Below the pieces are notes generated by a model. It made no database searches. It saw only the letters and a list, made by a program, of their open reading frames with translations, and was not told the DNA's origin. A stretch of 64,000 nt of DNA from Paenibacillus sp. NFR01 (GTDB lineage: Bacteria; Bacillota; Bacilli; Paenibacillales; Paenibacillaceae). The stretch's first letter is position 1. Every line of letters begins with the position of its first letter. The position numbers and the translations under genes were made by a program. The stretch lies in contig NZ_FOIK01000005.1 in assembly GCF_900111565.1 (NCBI RefSeq), positions 186,001-250,000 on the forward strand, given 5' to 3'. Positions 7,553 through 14,987 of the stretch are shown piece after piece.

Positions 7553-10094
7553 TATTGTCGAAGGTCTCAAGGTCACGGTTACGGAGACGGCGAATCCGTT
7601 TGGGCTGCCGGTAGAGGCTTTGTTCTCGATGGCAGCGCGGATCAATAAGAAACGTTCATTTCTGTTCGTAAGCAAACTGCTGGGTAAGCATATTCCGGTC
7701 GATCCCTATACGCCGCTGCTGGCCGGCGCGGCACTGGCTTTGCTGCTGCAGCGTGAGCTTGGCGACGGAGGGACGGTAGAGCCCGAGCGACAGGGCGGCC
7801 TGGATAGCCTGAACGGCCTGGAACATCTGGGGGACCTGAATGACCTGGATGACCTGGATGACCTGCTGCAGCTTGCCATGTACGGTTTGCTGCATCCCGA
7901 ACATGCGGGCGAGGTCTACCGAAGGCTATGCGAGCGGAAGCTGGTTCCCGCCAAGCGGCTGCTGTTCATCGGTTATGCCGAGACAGCTACGGCGCTGGGC
8001 CACAGCATGTATGCCATGTTCGCGGAGGGTGCCTCTTACATTCACACCACCCGGGAGAACATTCCGGAGCTGGAATCGGCGGTCAGCTTTGAAGAAGAGC
8101 ATTCCCATGCGGTCGATCATTTGTGCTACGCGCTGGAACGGGAGCTGCTCTCCGGCGATGAACCGGCGGTGCTGGTCGACGATGAGATTACGACAGGCAA
8201 TACGGCGATCAATACGATCCGCGATCTGCATTCCAAATTCCCGCGCCGCGAATATGTCGTCGCTTCGCTGCTGGACTGGCGCGATGCGGCGCGGACACAG
8301 GCCTACCGCGATCTGGAGGCGGAGCTTGGGATCACCATCCGTGCGATCTCGCTGCTGCAAGGCACGATCGAAGTCGAAGGTACGCCGCTGCTGCAGGCTT
8401 CAAGCGGTAGATCCGCACGGGAGCGGCAGGCGCCGGTGGTCGTTACGCAGGTTCACGACGGAATGGAGCGGCTGTACGTCAGCTCCGCGGATTCCGCCGG
8501 CGAAGTAAATCCGGCGCCGTATATGCGCTGGAGCGGCCGCTTCGGCTTGAGTTCCGCAGACAATGCGGAAGTGGACCGGGCGGCGCGCGTCGCCGCCGAG
8601 CAGCTGCGCGGGCTGCGCGAAGGAAGCCGGGCGCTGGTGCTCGGCGTCGGCGAGTTTATGTATTTGCCGATGCGGATCGCGGCGGAGATGGGACCGGGCG
8701 TAGCCTACCAATCTTCGACGCGGAGTCCGATTCATCCGGAGCCGAAGCCGGATTATGGAGTGAACAGTGCCGAGGGGTATCCTTCCGCCGTCGATCCTGG
8801 CATCCGGAATTATCTTTATAATATTTCGCCGGGGCAATATGACGACATCTTTGTACTTCTGGAGCGGGGGGTTCCGGAGGAGCGAATCCGGCCGATGACC
8901 GATATTCTGCGCGGACTTGCGGCAGGTAAGGTGCATCTAGTCGTCTTGGCGCCTGCGGCCGATTACCGGAAGGTTCCGCTGGCCGAGCCTTCGCCGATTG
9001 GCAGTTACCCTGCCGGGGATGTGGTTTTCCTGCTGAAGGATCTGGGGGGAGTGAAGCTGGAACGCGGGACGGAAGAGCGGGAGCGGGCTATTCAATCCGG
9101 CGTGCACTATTCCGAAATGCTGCCGGCGGAAGCGCTGCCCGCCGGGTCTTACATGGAGCTGTACAGCGCGGCACTGGAGCGGAATGCGGACAAGGTGGCA
9201 ATGGCTGCGGCTACCGTAGCCGAAGGGATTGTTGCCTGCCGGGGACTGGAGCATACGGTGCTCGTATCCCTTGCCCGGGCGGGAACGCCTGCCGGCATCC
9301 TGATCAAACGTTACATTGCTTCACGTTATGGCGTATCGCTTCCGCATTACAGCATTTCGATCATCCGCGGCAAGGGCATCGACGAAAATGCAATTCTATA
9401 TATCCTCCGGCAGCATGGCTTCCGGGCCAGACTGCAGTTTATTGACGGCTGGACAGGCAAGGGAGCGATTACCCGGGTGCTGACAGATGCTTGTGCGAAG
9501 ATGCGGGCCGTCTACGGCATCCGGCTTGACGATGAGCTGGCGGTGCTGGCCGATCCGGGCCATTGCTCCGGCATGTTCGGAACGCGGGAGGATTATTTAA
9601 TCCCGAATGCATGCCTGAACGCAACGGCGTCAGGCTTAATCAGCCGGACGGTGCTGCGGGAAGACTTGATCGGACCGGGAGATTTCCACGGCGCAAAGTT
9701 TTACGGGGAATGGCGGGACCAGGATGTTTCGAACAGCTTTATCGAGGCTGTGGTGCCTCATTTCGATGCGGTGGCGGAAGCGGCCAAGGCGCAGGCGCTG
9801 GAGCGGCTTCAGCATCCGCCGGAGGTGAGCTGGCGCGGACTGGAGGCGATCCGGCGGATTCAGGCGGCGTTTGCCCTGGACAACATCAACCTGATTAAGC
9901 CGGGCGTCGGCGAAACGACGCGGGTGCTGCTGCGCCGGGTACCTTGGAAGATCCTAATCGATGCGCCGGAGAATCCGCATCTGCAATATATATTGCGGCT
10001 GGCGGCGGACAAAGGCGTGCCGGTGGAGGTTTTCCCCGGCCTGGGCTATGCCTGCTGCGGCATCATCCGTCCGCTGAAGGGGGATGACGAATGA
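7497..10094 (+). CDS. Fused phosphoribosyltransferase-TRSP / StiP-PELOTA protein of the Ter module
   Basis: An 865-residue cytoplasmic protein in which two usually separate Ter-operon proteins appear joined. Residues about 20-290 form a PRTase_2-type phosphoribosyltransferase with the PRPP-binding loop VLVDDEITTGNTAIN near 225. Residues about 300-480 look like the TRSP domain (GVGEFMYLPMRIA, YQSSTRSPIHP). Residues about 510-770 match the StiP/PRTase_1 family (LVSLARAGTPAGILIKRY, then SIIRGKGID and FIDGWTGKGAI). Residues about 790-865 are a PELOTA-like RNA-binding domain. A 9-base repeat encoding NDLDDLDDL lies at residues 114-123. ATG at 7497 follows GGGGTG. The stop overlaps the next start as ATGA. 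Domain names come from memory of the families; boundaries are approximate. Confidence 0.82.
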   Translation: MNNSILSDYCPRTNIHTFDIVEGLKVTVTETANPFGLPVEALFSMAARINKKRSFLFVSKLLGKHIPVDPYTPLLAGAALALLLQRELGDGGTVEPERQGGLDSLNGLEHLGDLNDLDDLDDLLQLAMYGLLHPEHAGEVYRRLCERKLVPAKRLLFIGYAETATALGHSMYAMFAEGASYIHTTRENIPELESAVSFEEEHSHAVDHLCYALERELLSGDEPAVLVDDEITTGNTAINTIRDLHSKFPRREYVVASLLDWRDAARTQAYRDLEAELGITIRAISLLQGTIEVEGTPLLQASSGRSARERQAPVVVTQVHDGMERLYVSSADSAGEVNPAPYMRWSGRFGLSSADNAEVDRAARVAAEQLRGLREGSRALVLGVGEFMYLPMRIAAEMGPGVAYQSSTRSPIHPEPKPDYGVNSAEGYPSAVDPGIRNYLYNISPGQYDDIFVLLERGVPEERIRPMTDILRGLAAGKVHLVVLAPAADYRKVPLAEPSPIGSYPAGDVVFLLKDLGGVKLERGTEERERAIQSGVHYSEMLPAEALPAGSYMELYSAALERNADKVAMAAATVAEGIVACRGLEHTVLVSLARAGTPAGILIKRYIASRYGVSLPHYSISIIRGKGIDENAILYILRQHGFRARLQFIDGWTGKGAITRVLTDACAKMRAVYGIRLDDELAVLADPGHCSGMFGTREDYLIPNACLNATASGLISRTVLREDLIGPGDFHGAKFYGEWRDQDVSNSFIEAVVPHFDAVAEAAKAQALERLQHPPEVSWRGLEAIRRIQAAFALDNINLIKPGVGETTRVLLRRVPWKILIDAPENPHLQYILRLAADKGVPVEVFPGLGYACCGIIRPLKGDDE
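7838..7866 (+). repeat. Short in-frame 9-base tandem repeat in the PRTase gene
   Basis: About three copies of GAYGACCTG-like units (gacctgaat, gacctggat, gacctggat, gacctg) encode Asp-Leu-rich NDLDDLDDL. This could vary in copy number by slippage without breaking the frame. It sits in a spacer between helices, so length change may be tolerated. Confidence 0.6.
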
Positions 10095-10924
10095 TCTATG
10101 CCAGCGATTTGGACCGCACGCTGATTTATTCGCTCGGGGCGATCGGCGTTCCCGAGAGCACGCCGGGACTGGTGCCGGCGGAAGTGATCGACGGCCGGAC
10201 GCGCTCCTATATCTCCCTGCGTTGCCTGGAGATGCTTCAGGAGCTCGCGGACCGGATTCTGTTTGTTCCCGTGACGACGCGGACCATCGCGGAATATAAG
10301 CGCATCGGATTGTTTCAGACCCGGCTGAGGCCGGATTACGCGGTCACGAGCAACGGAGGAAATGTTCTGGTTCATGGAGCGGTCGACCTTCAGTGGCGGC
10401 AGGAGATTCTGCGGCGAGTCGGGGCAGATTCGGCCGGCGCCGATGAGGCGCACCGGCTGCTGCGCGAAGTGCTGCGGGAAGAGTGGATCATCGATGAACG
10501 GTATTGCGACGAATTGTTTTACACTTATATCGTTCAGCGTTCGCTGCTTCCGAAGGAAGAGATCGCTGCCATGTCGGAACACCTGAGGGCACGGGGCTGG
10601 AAGGTGTCGGTTCAGGGCCGCAAGCTGTATGCCGTGCCGGAGCCGGTCAACAAACGGGATGCGGCGTTGTATATTACAAGCCATTTTCCGGGCAGACCGC
10701 TTATCGCTTCCGGCGATTCGCTGCTGGATCAATGCCTCCTGGAAAGCGCCGATTTCGCAATCGCACCCTGTCACGGCGAAATATTTGCCGAGCAGCAGGA
10801 GCGTCCTGTAAAATTGGGATATCCCTTCACCGGTCAGTCCGGGGTCTTCGCCGGAGATGAAATTCTGCGTTACGTGCAGCAAAAGTACGACCATTTGACG
10901 GGGCTGGAGGCTGGGGTTTCGTGA
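10091..10924 (+). CDS. HAD-superfamily phosphatase of the Ter module
   Basis: A 277-residue HAD hydrolase. Motif I is SDLDRTLIY (nucleophile Asp6, acid Asp8) right at the N-terminus; motif II is in VPVTTRT near residue 63; Lys in motif III is probably KRDAALYI; motif IV is IASGDSLLD near residue 213. The insertion between motifs II and III resembles Cof-type sugar-phosphate or mannosyl-phosphoglycerate phosphatases. It overlaps the preceding stop by ATGA and the next gene by GTGA, so it is tightly coupled to both. In the predicted Ter pathway it would remove a phosphate from the intermediate made by the phosphoribosyltransferases. The substrate is not known. Confidence 0.88.
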   Translation: MIYASDLDRTLIYSLGAIGVPESTPGLVPAEVIDGRTRSYISLRCLEMLQELADRILFVPVTTRTIAEYKRIGLFQTRLRPDYAVTSNGGNVLVHGAVDLQWRQEILRRVGADSAGADEAHRLLREVLREEWIIDERYCDELFYTYIVQRSLLPKEEIAAMSEHLRARGWKVSVQGRKLYAVPEPVNKRDAALYITSHFPGRPLIASGDSLLDQCLLESADFAIAPCHGEIFAEQQERPVKLGYPFTGQSGVFAGDEILRYVQQKYDHLTGLEAGVS

Positions 10925-11976
10925 AGACGCTCAATATTTATTTTAACCGGTGGTTCTCCGTTGCGTATCACTATATGAATCTGCTCCGCCGGAATGAAGA
11001 CGGCGTTCCAGTAAAAATCTTCGCCACGCATCCCGATATCCGCCATATGTCGCTGCAGGGCGCGGATGTCGCCGGGACCGAGCCGGCGCTTCAGGGCATG
11101 GAATATGTGCATTTCTGCGTGGAGTATTGCCGCAAGCATGAAATCGACGTGTTTATTCCGCGGCTGCACATGCTGGATATCGCGCTGCATGCCGACAAGT
11201 TCGAGGCTATCGGCACCAAGGTATTGGTTTGCCGGGATACCGAGCTGCTGGAGGCCTTGATGGACAAAGGCAAGTTCTATGAGGAAGTGCTGCAAAGCGG
11301 CATCATGCCGGTTCCCGATTACCATGTCGTCCGTACTGCCGCGCAGTTTAAGGCAGCTTACGAGGATTTGGCGGGCAAAGGCCACCGCGTCTGCATCAAA
11401 CCAACCGAGACCGAGGGCGGGCTCGGCTTCCGTATCATCAGCGGCAAACCGGCCAACCTGGAAGATCTGTTCGGGTATGTGACGCCGAATATGACGTTTG
11501 ATGAAGTGTACCGCATTCTGGACGAAGCCGGTACGTTCCCGGACATCATGGTTATGGAGCTGCTGGAAGGGCTGGAATACAGCATCGACTGCCTGGCCGA
11601 CCGGGACGGGCGGCTGCTTGCCGCCGTTCCCCGCCGCAAATCGGGCAAGCGGCTGAGGCTCATGGAGCACGTGCCTGAGCTGGAAGCAATCGCGGCCCGG
11701 GTTGCCGGGACGTACCGCATTCCCTTTAACTACAATATTCAAATGAAATACAGCGGAGGCGTGCCCAAGCTGCTGGAGATTAACCCGCGGATGTCCGGCG
11801 GGCTGCATATTTCCTGCCTGACCGGAATCAATTTCCCTTACCTGGCGGTCAAAAGCCTGCTCGGCGGCGAGGTGCAGCCCGCCGCCTTCGGGGAAGATGT
11901 GCTGGCGAGCTATGTGGAGCAGCCGCTGATCATGAAACAAAGCGGCGATCCTGCCCTGGCGGACGCCGCGAACTGA
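10921..11976 (+). CDS. ATP-grasp ligase of the Ter module
   Basis: A 351-residue ATP-grasp enzyme, expected to join a carboxylate to an amine or similar group through an acyl phosphate. The N-terminal pre-grasp domain covers about residues 1-110. The ATP-binding Lys is in VCIKPTETEGGLGFRI near residue 160 and the metal-binding segment is LLEINPRMSGGLHIS near 284. The GTG start overlaps the stop of the HAD gene by four bases. ATP-grasp proteins of this type (often listed as carbamoyl-phosphate-synthase-like) are fixed members of Ter biosynthetic blocks. It ends the four-gene biosynthetic set; the XpaC/TelA pair starts 43 bases later. Confidence 0.88.
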   Translation: MKTLNIYFNRWFSVAYHYMNLLRRNEDGVPVKIFATHPDIRHMSLQGADVAGTEPALQGMEYVHFCVEYCRKHEIDVFIPRLHMLDIALHADKFEAIGTKVLVCRDTELLEALMDKGKFYEEVLQSGIMPVPDYHVVRTAAQFKAAYEDLAGKGHRVCIKPTETEGGLGFRIISGKPANLEDLFGYVTPNMTFDEVYRILDEAGTFPDIMVMELLEGLEYSIDCLADRDGRLLAAVPRRKSGKRLRLMEHVPELEAIAARVAGTYRIPFNYNIQMKYSGGVPKLLEINPRMSGGLHISCLTGINFPYLAVKSLLGGEVQPAAFGEDVLASYVEQPLIMKQSGDPALADAAN

Positions 11977-12019
11977 GCGGATGGCCACGCTATCCGCGTA
12001 AGAGGTGAGAACAATTCAA

Positions 12020-12745
12020 GTGAAATCCAAATTGTTAATGTATATGGCCGCCGGCTACGTCATCGCGCTGCTGACCGGCGGATTCCTGCCGGAAGCAGTC
12101 TCCCTGCTGCTCCCGGCGGCAGGGGCGGCAGCCGCCCTGTACACGGGCGGCCGCCGGGGGGGTGCCGGCGCCGCCAGCCAGGCGCCGGCGGTCCGCGGGG
12201 CGGAAGCGGCTCCGCTGCCGGCTTCCGCGCAAGCCCCGGCTTCGGCCGTGACCGAAGCCGGACGTGCCGCCGCGCCGCGAGTACCGGCGGGCGGCTCCGC
12301 CGCGGCCGAAACCCCGGCCGCGGGCAGAACCGACGCGAACATCGCTCCCGAGTTCGCCCCGGTGGTCGAGTACCTGGTCGTGCTGGAGGATATGATTATC
12401 TCCGAAGGCCAAAAGAACTCGCTCGACAACGAGATCGTCGACAAGGCGCTGGCGCTGTTTGCGAGACTCCAGCGGGTCATTCCGCTTTTGCAGGAGCTGG
12501 GCAACGGCGAAATCAACCATACGGTCCGCCGGCTGGTGATGAAAGATCTCAACGGGGTCATCAATCCGTTCCTGCGGCTGGGCGGCGAAGCCAAGATGCG
12601 CAACCGGCGTACGCTGCTGAACGGCCTGAAGGATGTCGATTCCAAAATTTCCGATATTGCTTCCACGATTGAACATAAAGATTTGCTGGAACTGCAGACC
12701 AAAGCGGAGCTGATCCACCAGCGCTACAGCCGCTCCGAATTATAG
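12020..12745 (+). CDS. XpaC-like membrane-associated protein next to TelA
   Basis: A 241-residue protein from GTG 12020; the site AGAGGTGAGA at 12001-12010 lies inside any longer frame, so the GTG at 12005 is rejected. Residues about 4-45 form two short hydrophobic segments, so the N-terminus is probably in the membrane. Residues about 45-105 are an Ala/Gly/Pro-rich, very GC-rich linker. Residues about 110-241 are helical and charged. Position directly before telA matches the xpaC-yaaN pair of Bacillus, so it is called XpaC-like by context and general build (5-bromo-4-chloroindolyl phosphate hydrolysis family). The sequence match is not strong enough to be certain, and the biochemical role is unknown. 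Confidence 0.6.
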   Translation: MKSKLLMYMAAGYVIALLTGGFLPEAVSLLLPAAGAAAALYTGGRRGGAGAASQAPAVRGAEAAPLPASAQAPASAVTEAGRAAAPRVPAGGSAAAETPAAGRTDANIAPEFAPVVEYLVVLEDMIISEGQKNSLDNEIVDKALALFARLQRVIPLLQELGNGEINHTVRRLVMKDLNGVINPFLRLGGEAKMRNRRTLLNGLKDVDSKISDIASTIEHKDLLELQTKAELIHQRYSRSEL

Positions 12746-12757
12746 GAGGTTGAAAGA

Positions 12758-13858
12758 ATGTCCACGCAATGGATTGAATTGAAAAAGGAAGATGAGCAGA
12801 AGGTAGTGGATGAAGCGTCGCAGCTCATCGAGAAGGTTGCCAAGACCGACACGCTCGCGCTCGACGGCCTGATGGACGACATCGGTCGGCTGGGGGTCAA
12901 AACGCAGGAGAAAGCGGGACAGACGCTGAAGCTGCTGGACCGTCCGGTCAACGACCTGATGTCGGGCAAGCGCACCGAAGTGCCGAATATGATCCTGAAG
13001 CTGCGTAACGAATGCGAGACGCTGCAGCAGAGCAAAAACGTCAGCTTTTTCGGAAAAATGCTGCGTAAGAGCCCGTTGAAAAACTATGTCTACAAGTACC
13101 AGTCTGTTCGCACCAATATTGACGCCATCATCACCGGACTGCGCGACGGCCGCGATACGCTGGAGGAAAGCATCGTCAACATGCGCCAGCTGAAACGGAC
13201 CTCAATGGAAGAGATCTACAACCTGCAGACCAAAATCGCCTTCGGCAACAAGCTGAAGGAGCTGTTCGAGGCGGAAATCGCCAAACCGGAGAACGAAAAC
13301 CGCAAGGCGCATCTGGAGCGCGGCCTGCGTAAGGTGGTCGTACGGATCCAGTCGATGACGGAGATGATCCTGCTCTACAACCAGGCGATTGCCGCCACTG
13401 ACATTATCAACGACAACAATGATAAACTGATCGACTCCGTCAACAACGCCATCGACAAAACGTCGAACCTGATCACCGTCTCGGCGATGATCGCCATGTC
13501 TTTAGCCGACCAAGAGAATGTCATCAATGCGGTCGAAGCGACCAACAAGACGATCGAGGACCAGTTCAAGGAAAACGCGCGCCTCTTGCGCACGACGACG
13601 GAAAAGACGGCAGAGCTGTTGTCCAAGCCGTCCATGTCGCTGGAAGCGGTCAACCAGGCGATCGGCGACCTGCTGAGCGCGCTGGATACGTCCGAGCAGT
13701 CCAACCGGCGGATTATCGAGAGCTGCCAGGATTACACGACCAAAATGACGCAGATCAATACCCAGCTGAACAACCGTCTCGGACTAAACGAGGCGCCGCA
13801 GCCGCAGGCGATCAAGCAAGCGGCCGAAGGCAACGGGCTGAGCAGCTTTTTGAACTGA
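12758..13858 (+). CDS. telA: Toxic anion resistance protein, TelA family
   Basis: A 366-residue, almost entirely helical protein of the TelA/YaaN/YceH family, linked to resistance to tellurite and cell-wall-active peptides. No signal or membrane segment is seen. Typical family stretches are LLDRPVNDLMSGK near residue 66, SLKNY-like SPLKNYVYKYQSV near 105, and AIAATDIINDNNDKLIDSVN near 208. ATG at 12758 follows TAGGAGGTTG, 12 bases after the XpaC-like gene, so they are co-translated. It is the last well-known gene of the Ter operon. The molecular activity of TelA is not established in the literature. Confidence 0.92.
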   Translation: MSTQWIELKKEDEQKVVDEASQLIEKVAKTDTLALDGLMDDIGRLGVKTQEKAGQTLKLLDRPVNDLMSGKRTEVPNMILKLRNECETLQQSKNVSFFGKMLRKSPLKNYVYKYQSVRTNIDAIITGLRDGRDTLEESIVNMRQLKRTSMEEIYNLQTKIAFGNKLKELFEAEIAKPENENRKAHLERGLRKVVVRIQSMTEMILLYNQAIAATDIINDNNDKLIDSVNNAIDKTSNLITVSAMIAMSLADQENVINAVEATNKTIEDQFKENARLLRTTTEKTAELLSKPSMSLEAVNQAIGDLLSALDTSEQSNRRIIESCQDYTTKMTQINTQLNNRLGLNEAPQPQAIKQAAEGNGLSSFLN

Positions 13859-13921
13859 CATAATTCCTTCTCCCCGTACATAAGTTGTCACTGACGACAG
13901 ACAGGGGAAGGAGACGGGCGG

Positions 13922-14020
13922 ATGCTTCTGGGAGGCCTGATACTCGCGCTTATCGTTGTGGCCAGTTATGAGAGGGCGGAGGCCATCGCCAGCCTGAATG
14001 ATCCGGAAAATAAAATTTGA
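13922..14020 (+). CDS. 32-residue membrane peptide at the end of the Ter operon
   Basis: A short frame of 33 codons with an excellent ribosome site (AAGGAG at 13908-13913, 8-base spacing). The product starts MLLGGLILALIVVASYERAE: one hydrophobic helix of about 14 residues followed by a short charged tail rich in Glu, Asp and Asn. It lies 63 bases after telA and just before a strong terminator, so it belongs to the operon. I do not recognise a family. It could be a regulatory or anchoring peptide for TelA/XpaC or the TerC-like protein, but that is inference. It could also be a chance frame; the ribosome site and position argue against this. Confidence 0.55.
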   Translation: MLLGGLILALIVVASYERAEAIASLNDPENKI

Positions 14021-14024
14021 AATA

Positions 14025-14062
14025 AATGCATGGAGGCCCGGGGCTTCCGTGCATTTTTTTTC
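14025..14062 (+). terminator. Terminator of the Ter operon
   Basis: AAATGCATGGAGGCCC pairs imperfectly with GGGCTTCCGTGCATTT around a short loop, followed by eight T ending near 14062. Confidence 0.82.
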
Positions 14063-14143
14063 GCCGGGATGGTATAATAACCCACAAGACTGTCCAGCAA
14101 GTCGACAAAAACCGCATAAAATACGAGCGAAGACGGAGGTCGC

Positions 14144-14941
14144 ATGGAGAACGAGGCACTGCTGCAGGTTGAGAAGTTGGCGCTCAAGAAGCAAAGAATC
14201 TATCAGCAAAGCATCAAACGCTACATCGCCCGGGCGATGCTGGCCAGCATGTTTATCGGATTCGGTGTCATTGTTGCATTCAAGACCGGGAATTTTTTCT
14301 TTATGGTGGACTCGCCTATGACGTATCCGATGGCGGCCATTACGTTCGGTGCGGCGATTATCCTCATCTCTTATGGGGGCGGGGATTTGTTCACCGGAGA
14401 CACGTTTTATTACACGTATGCGGCGCTGCGGCGCAAACTATCCTGGACCCAAGTGGTGCGGATGTGGGTCATCAGCTATATCGGCAATATTTTAGGGGCT
14501 ACCGCATTTGCGCTCCTGATTTACTTGACCGGATTGTTTGACTCTTCGAGCGTAAACGGTTTTTTGCTAAGCGTGGTGGCCCACAAGATGGAAGCCCCGA
14601 CTTTACAGTTGTTTTTCCGGGCGATTTTGTGTAACTGGCTCGTCTGTCTGGCCTTTTTCGTTCCGATGTCGATGAAAAGCGATGGGGCGAAGATGTTCGC
14701 TATGGTGCTGTTCGTGTTCTGCTTCTTTATTTCCGGATATGAGCACAGCATTGCGAATATGTGTACGTTTGCCATTGCGCTGGTGCTGGATCACCCGGGC
14801 ACGATCTCCTGGGCAGGGGTCCTGCACAACCTCGTTCCGGTTACGTTAGGGAACCTGATCGGCGGCGGCGTGCTGATGGGCGTCATGTATTATTATGTGA
14901 ACAAACCTTTTTTGAACGATACACCGGGAGATCCGCATTGA
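14144..14941 (+). CDS. Formate/nitrite transporter family channel
   Basis: A 265-residue membrane protein of the FocA/NirC family, which forms pentameric channels for formate, nitrite or similar small anions. Six hydrophobic segments are visible. Family marks are the AMLASMFIGFGV stretch in helix 1, GGGDLFTGD near residue 82 (the omega-loop region), CNWLVCLAFFVP near 164 and FISGYEHSIANM near 196 with the conserved pore His. ATG at 14144 follows GGAGG. It stands alone between terminators. Whether it carries formate or nitrite cannot be told from this sequence; no formate lyase or nitrite reductase gene lies nearby. Confidence 0.88.
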   Translation: MENEALLQVEKLALKKQRIYQQSIKRYIARAMLASMFIGFGVIVAFKTGNFFFMVDSPMTYPMAAITFGAAIILISYGGGDLFTGDTFYYTYAALRRKLSWTQVVRMWVISYIGNILGATAFALLIYLTGLFDSSSVNGFLLSVVAHKMEAPTLQLFFRAILCNWLVCLAFFVPMSMKSDGAKMFAMVLFVFCFFISGYEHSIANMCTFAIALVLDHPGTISWAGVLHNLVPVTLGNLIGGGVLMGVMYYYVNKPFLNDTPGDPH

Positions 14942-14948
14942 AAAATAA

Positions 14949-14984
14949 AGCCAGCTTCGGGGTTTAGGCCGAAGCTGGCTTTTT
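14949..14984. terminator. Bidirectional terminator between convergent genes
   Basis: AGCCAGCTTCGG at 14949-14960 pairs with its complement at 14969-14980. T-rich tails lie on both sides, so it can end the channel gene on + and the TPM gene on -. Confidence 0.85.
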
Positions 14985-14987
14985 GTA

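Noticed and set aside
12035..12718. Long frames opposite the XpaC-like gene
   Set aside because: They are shadows caused by high GC content and lack ribosome sites.
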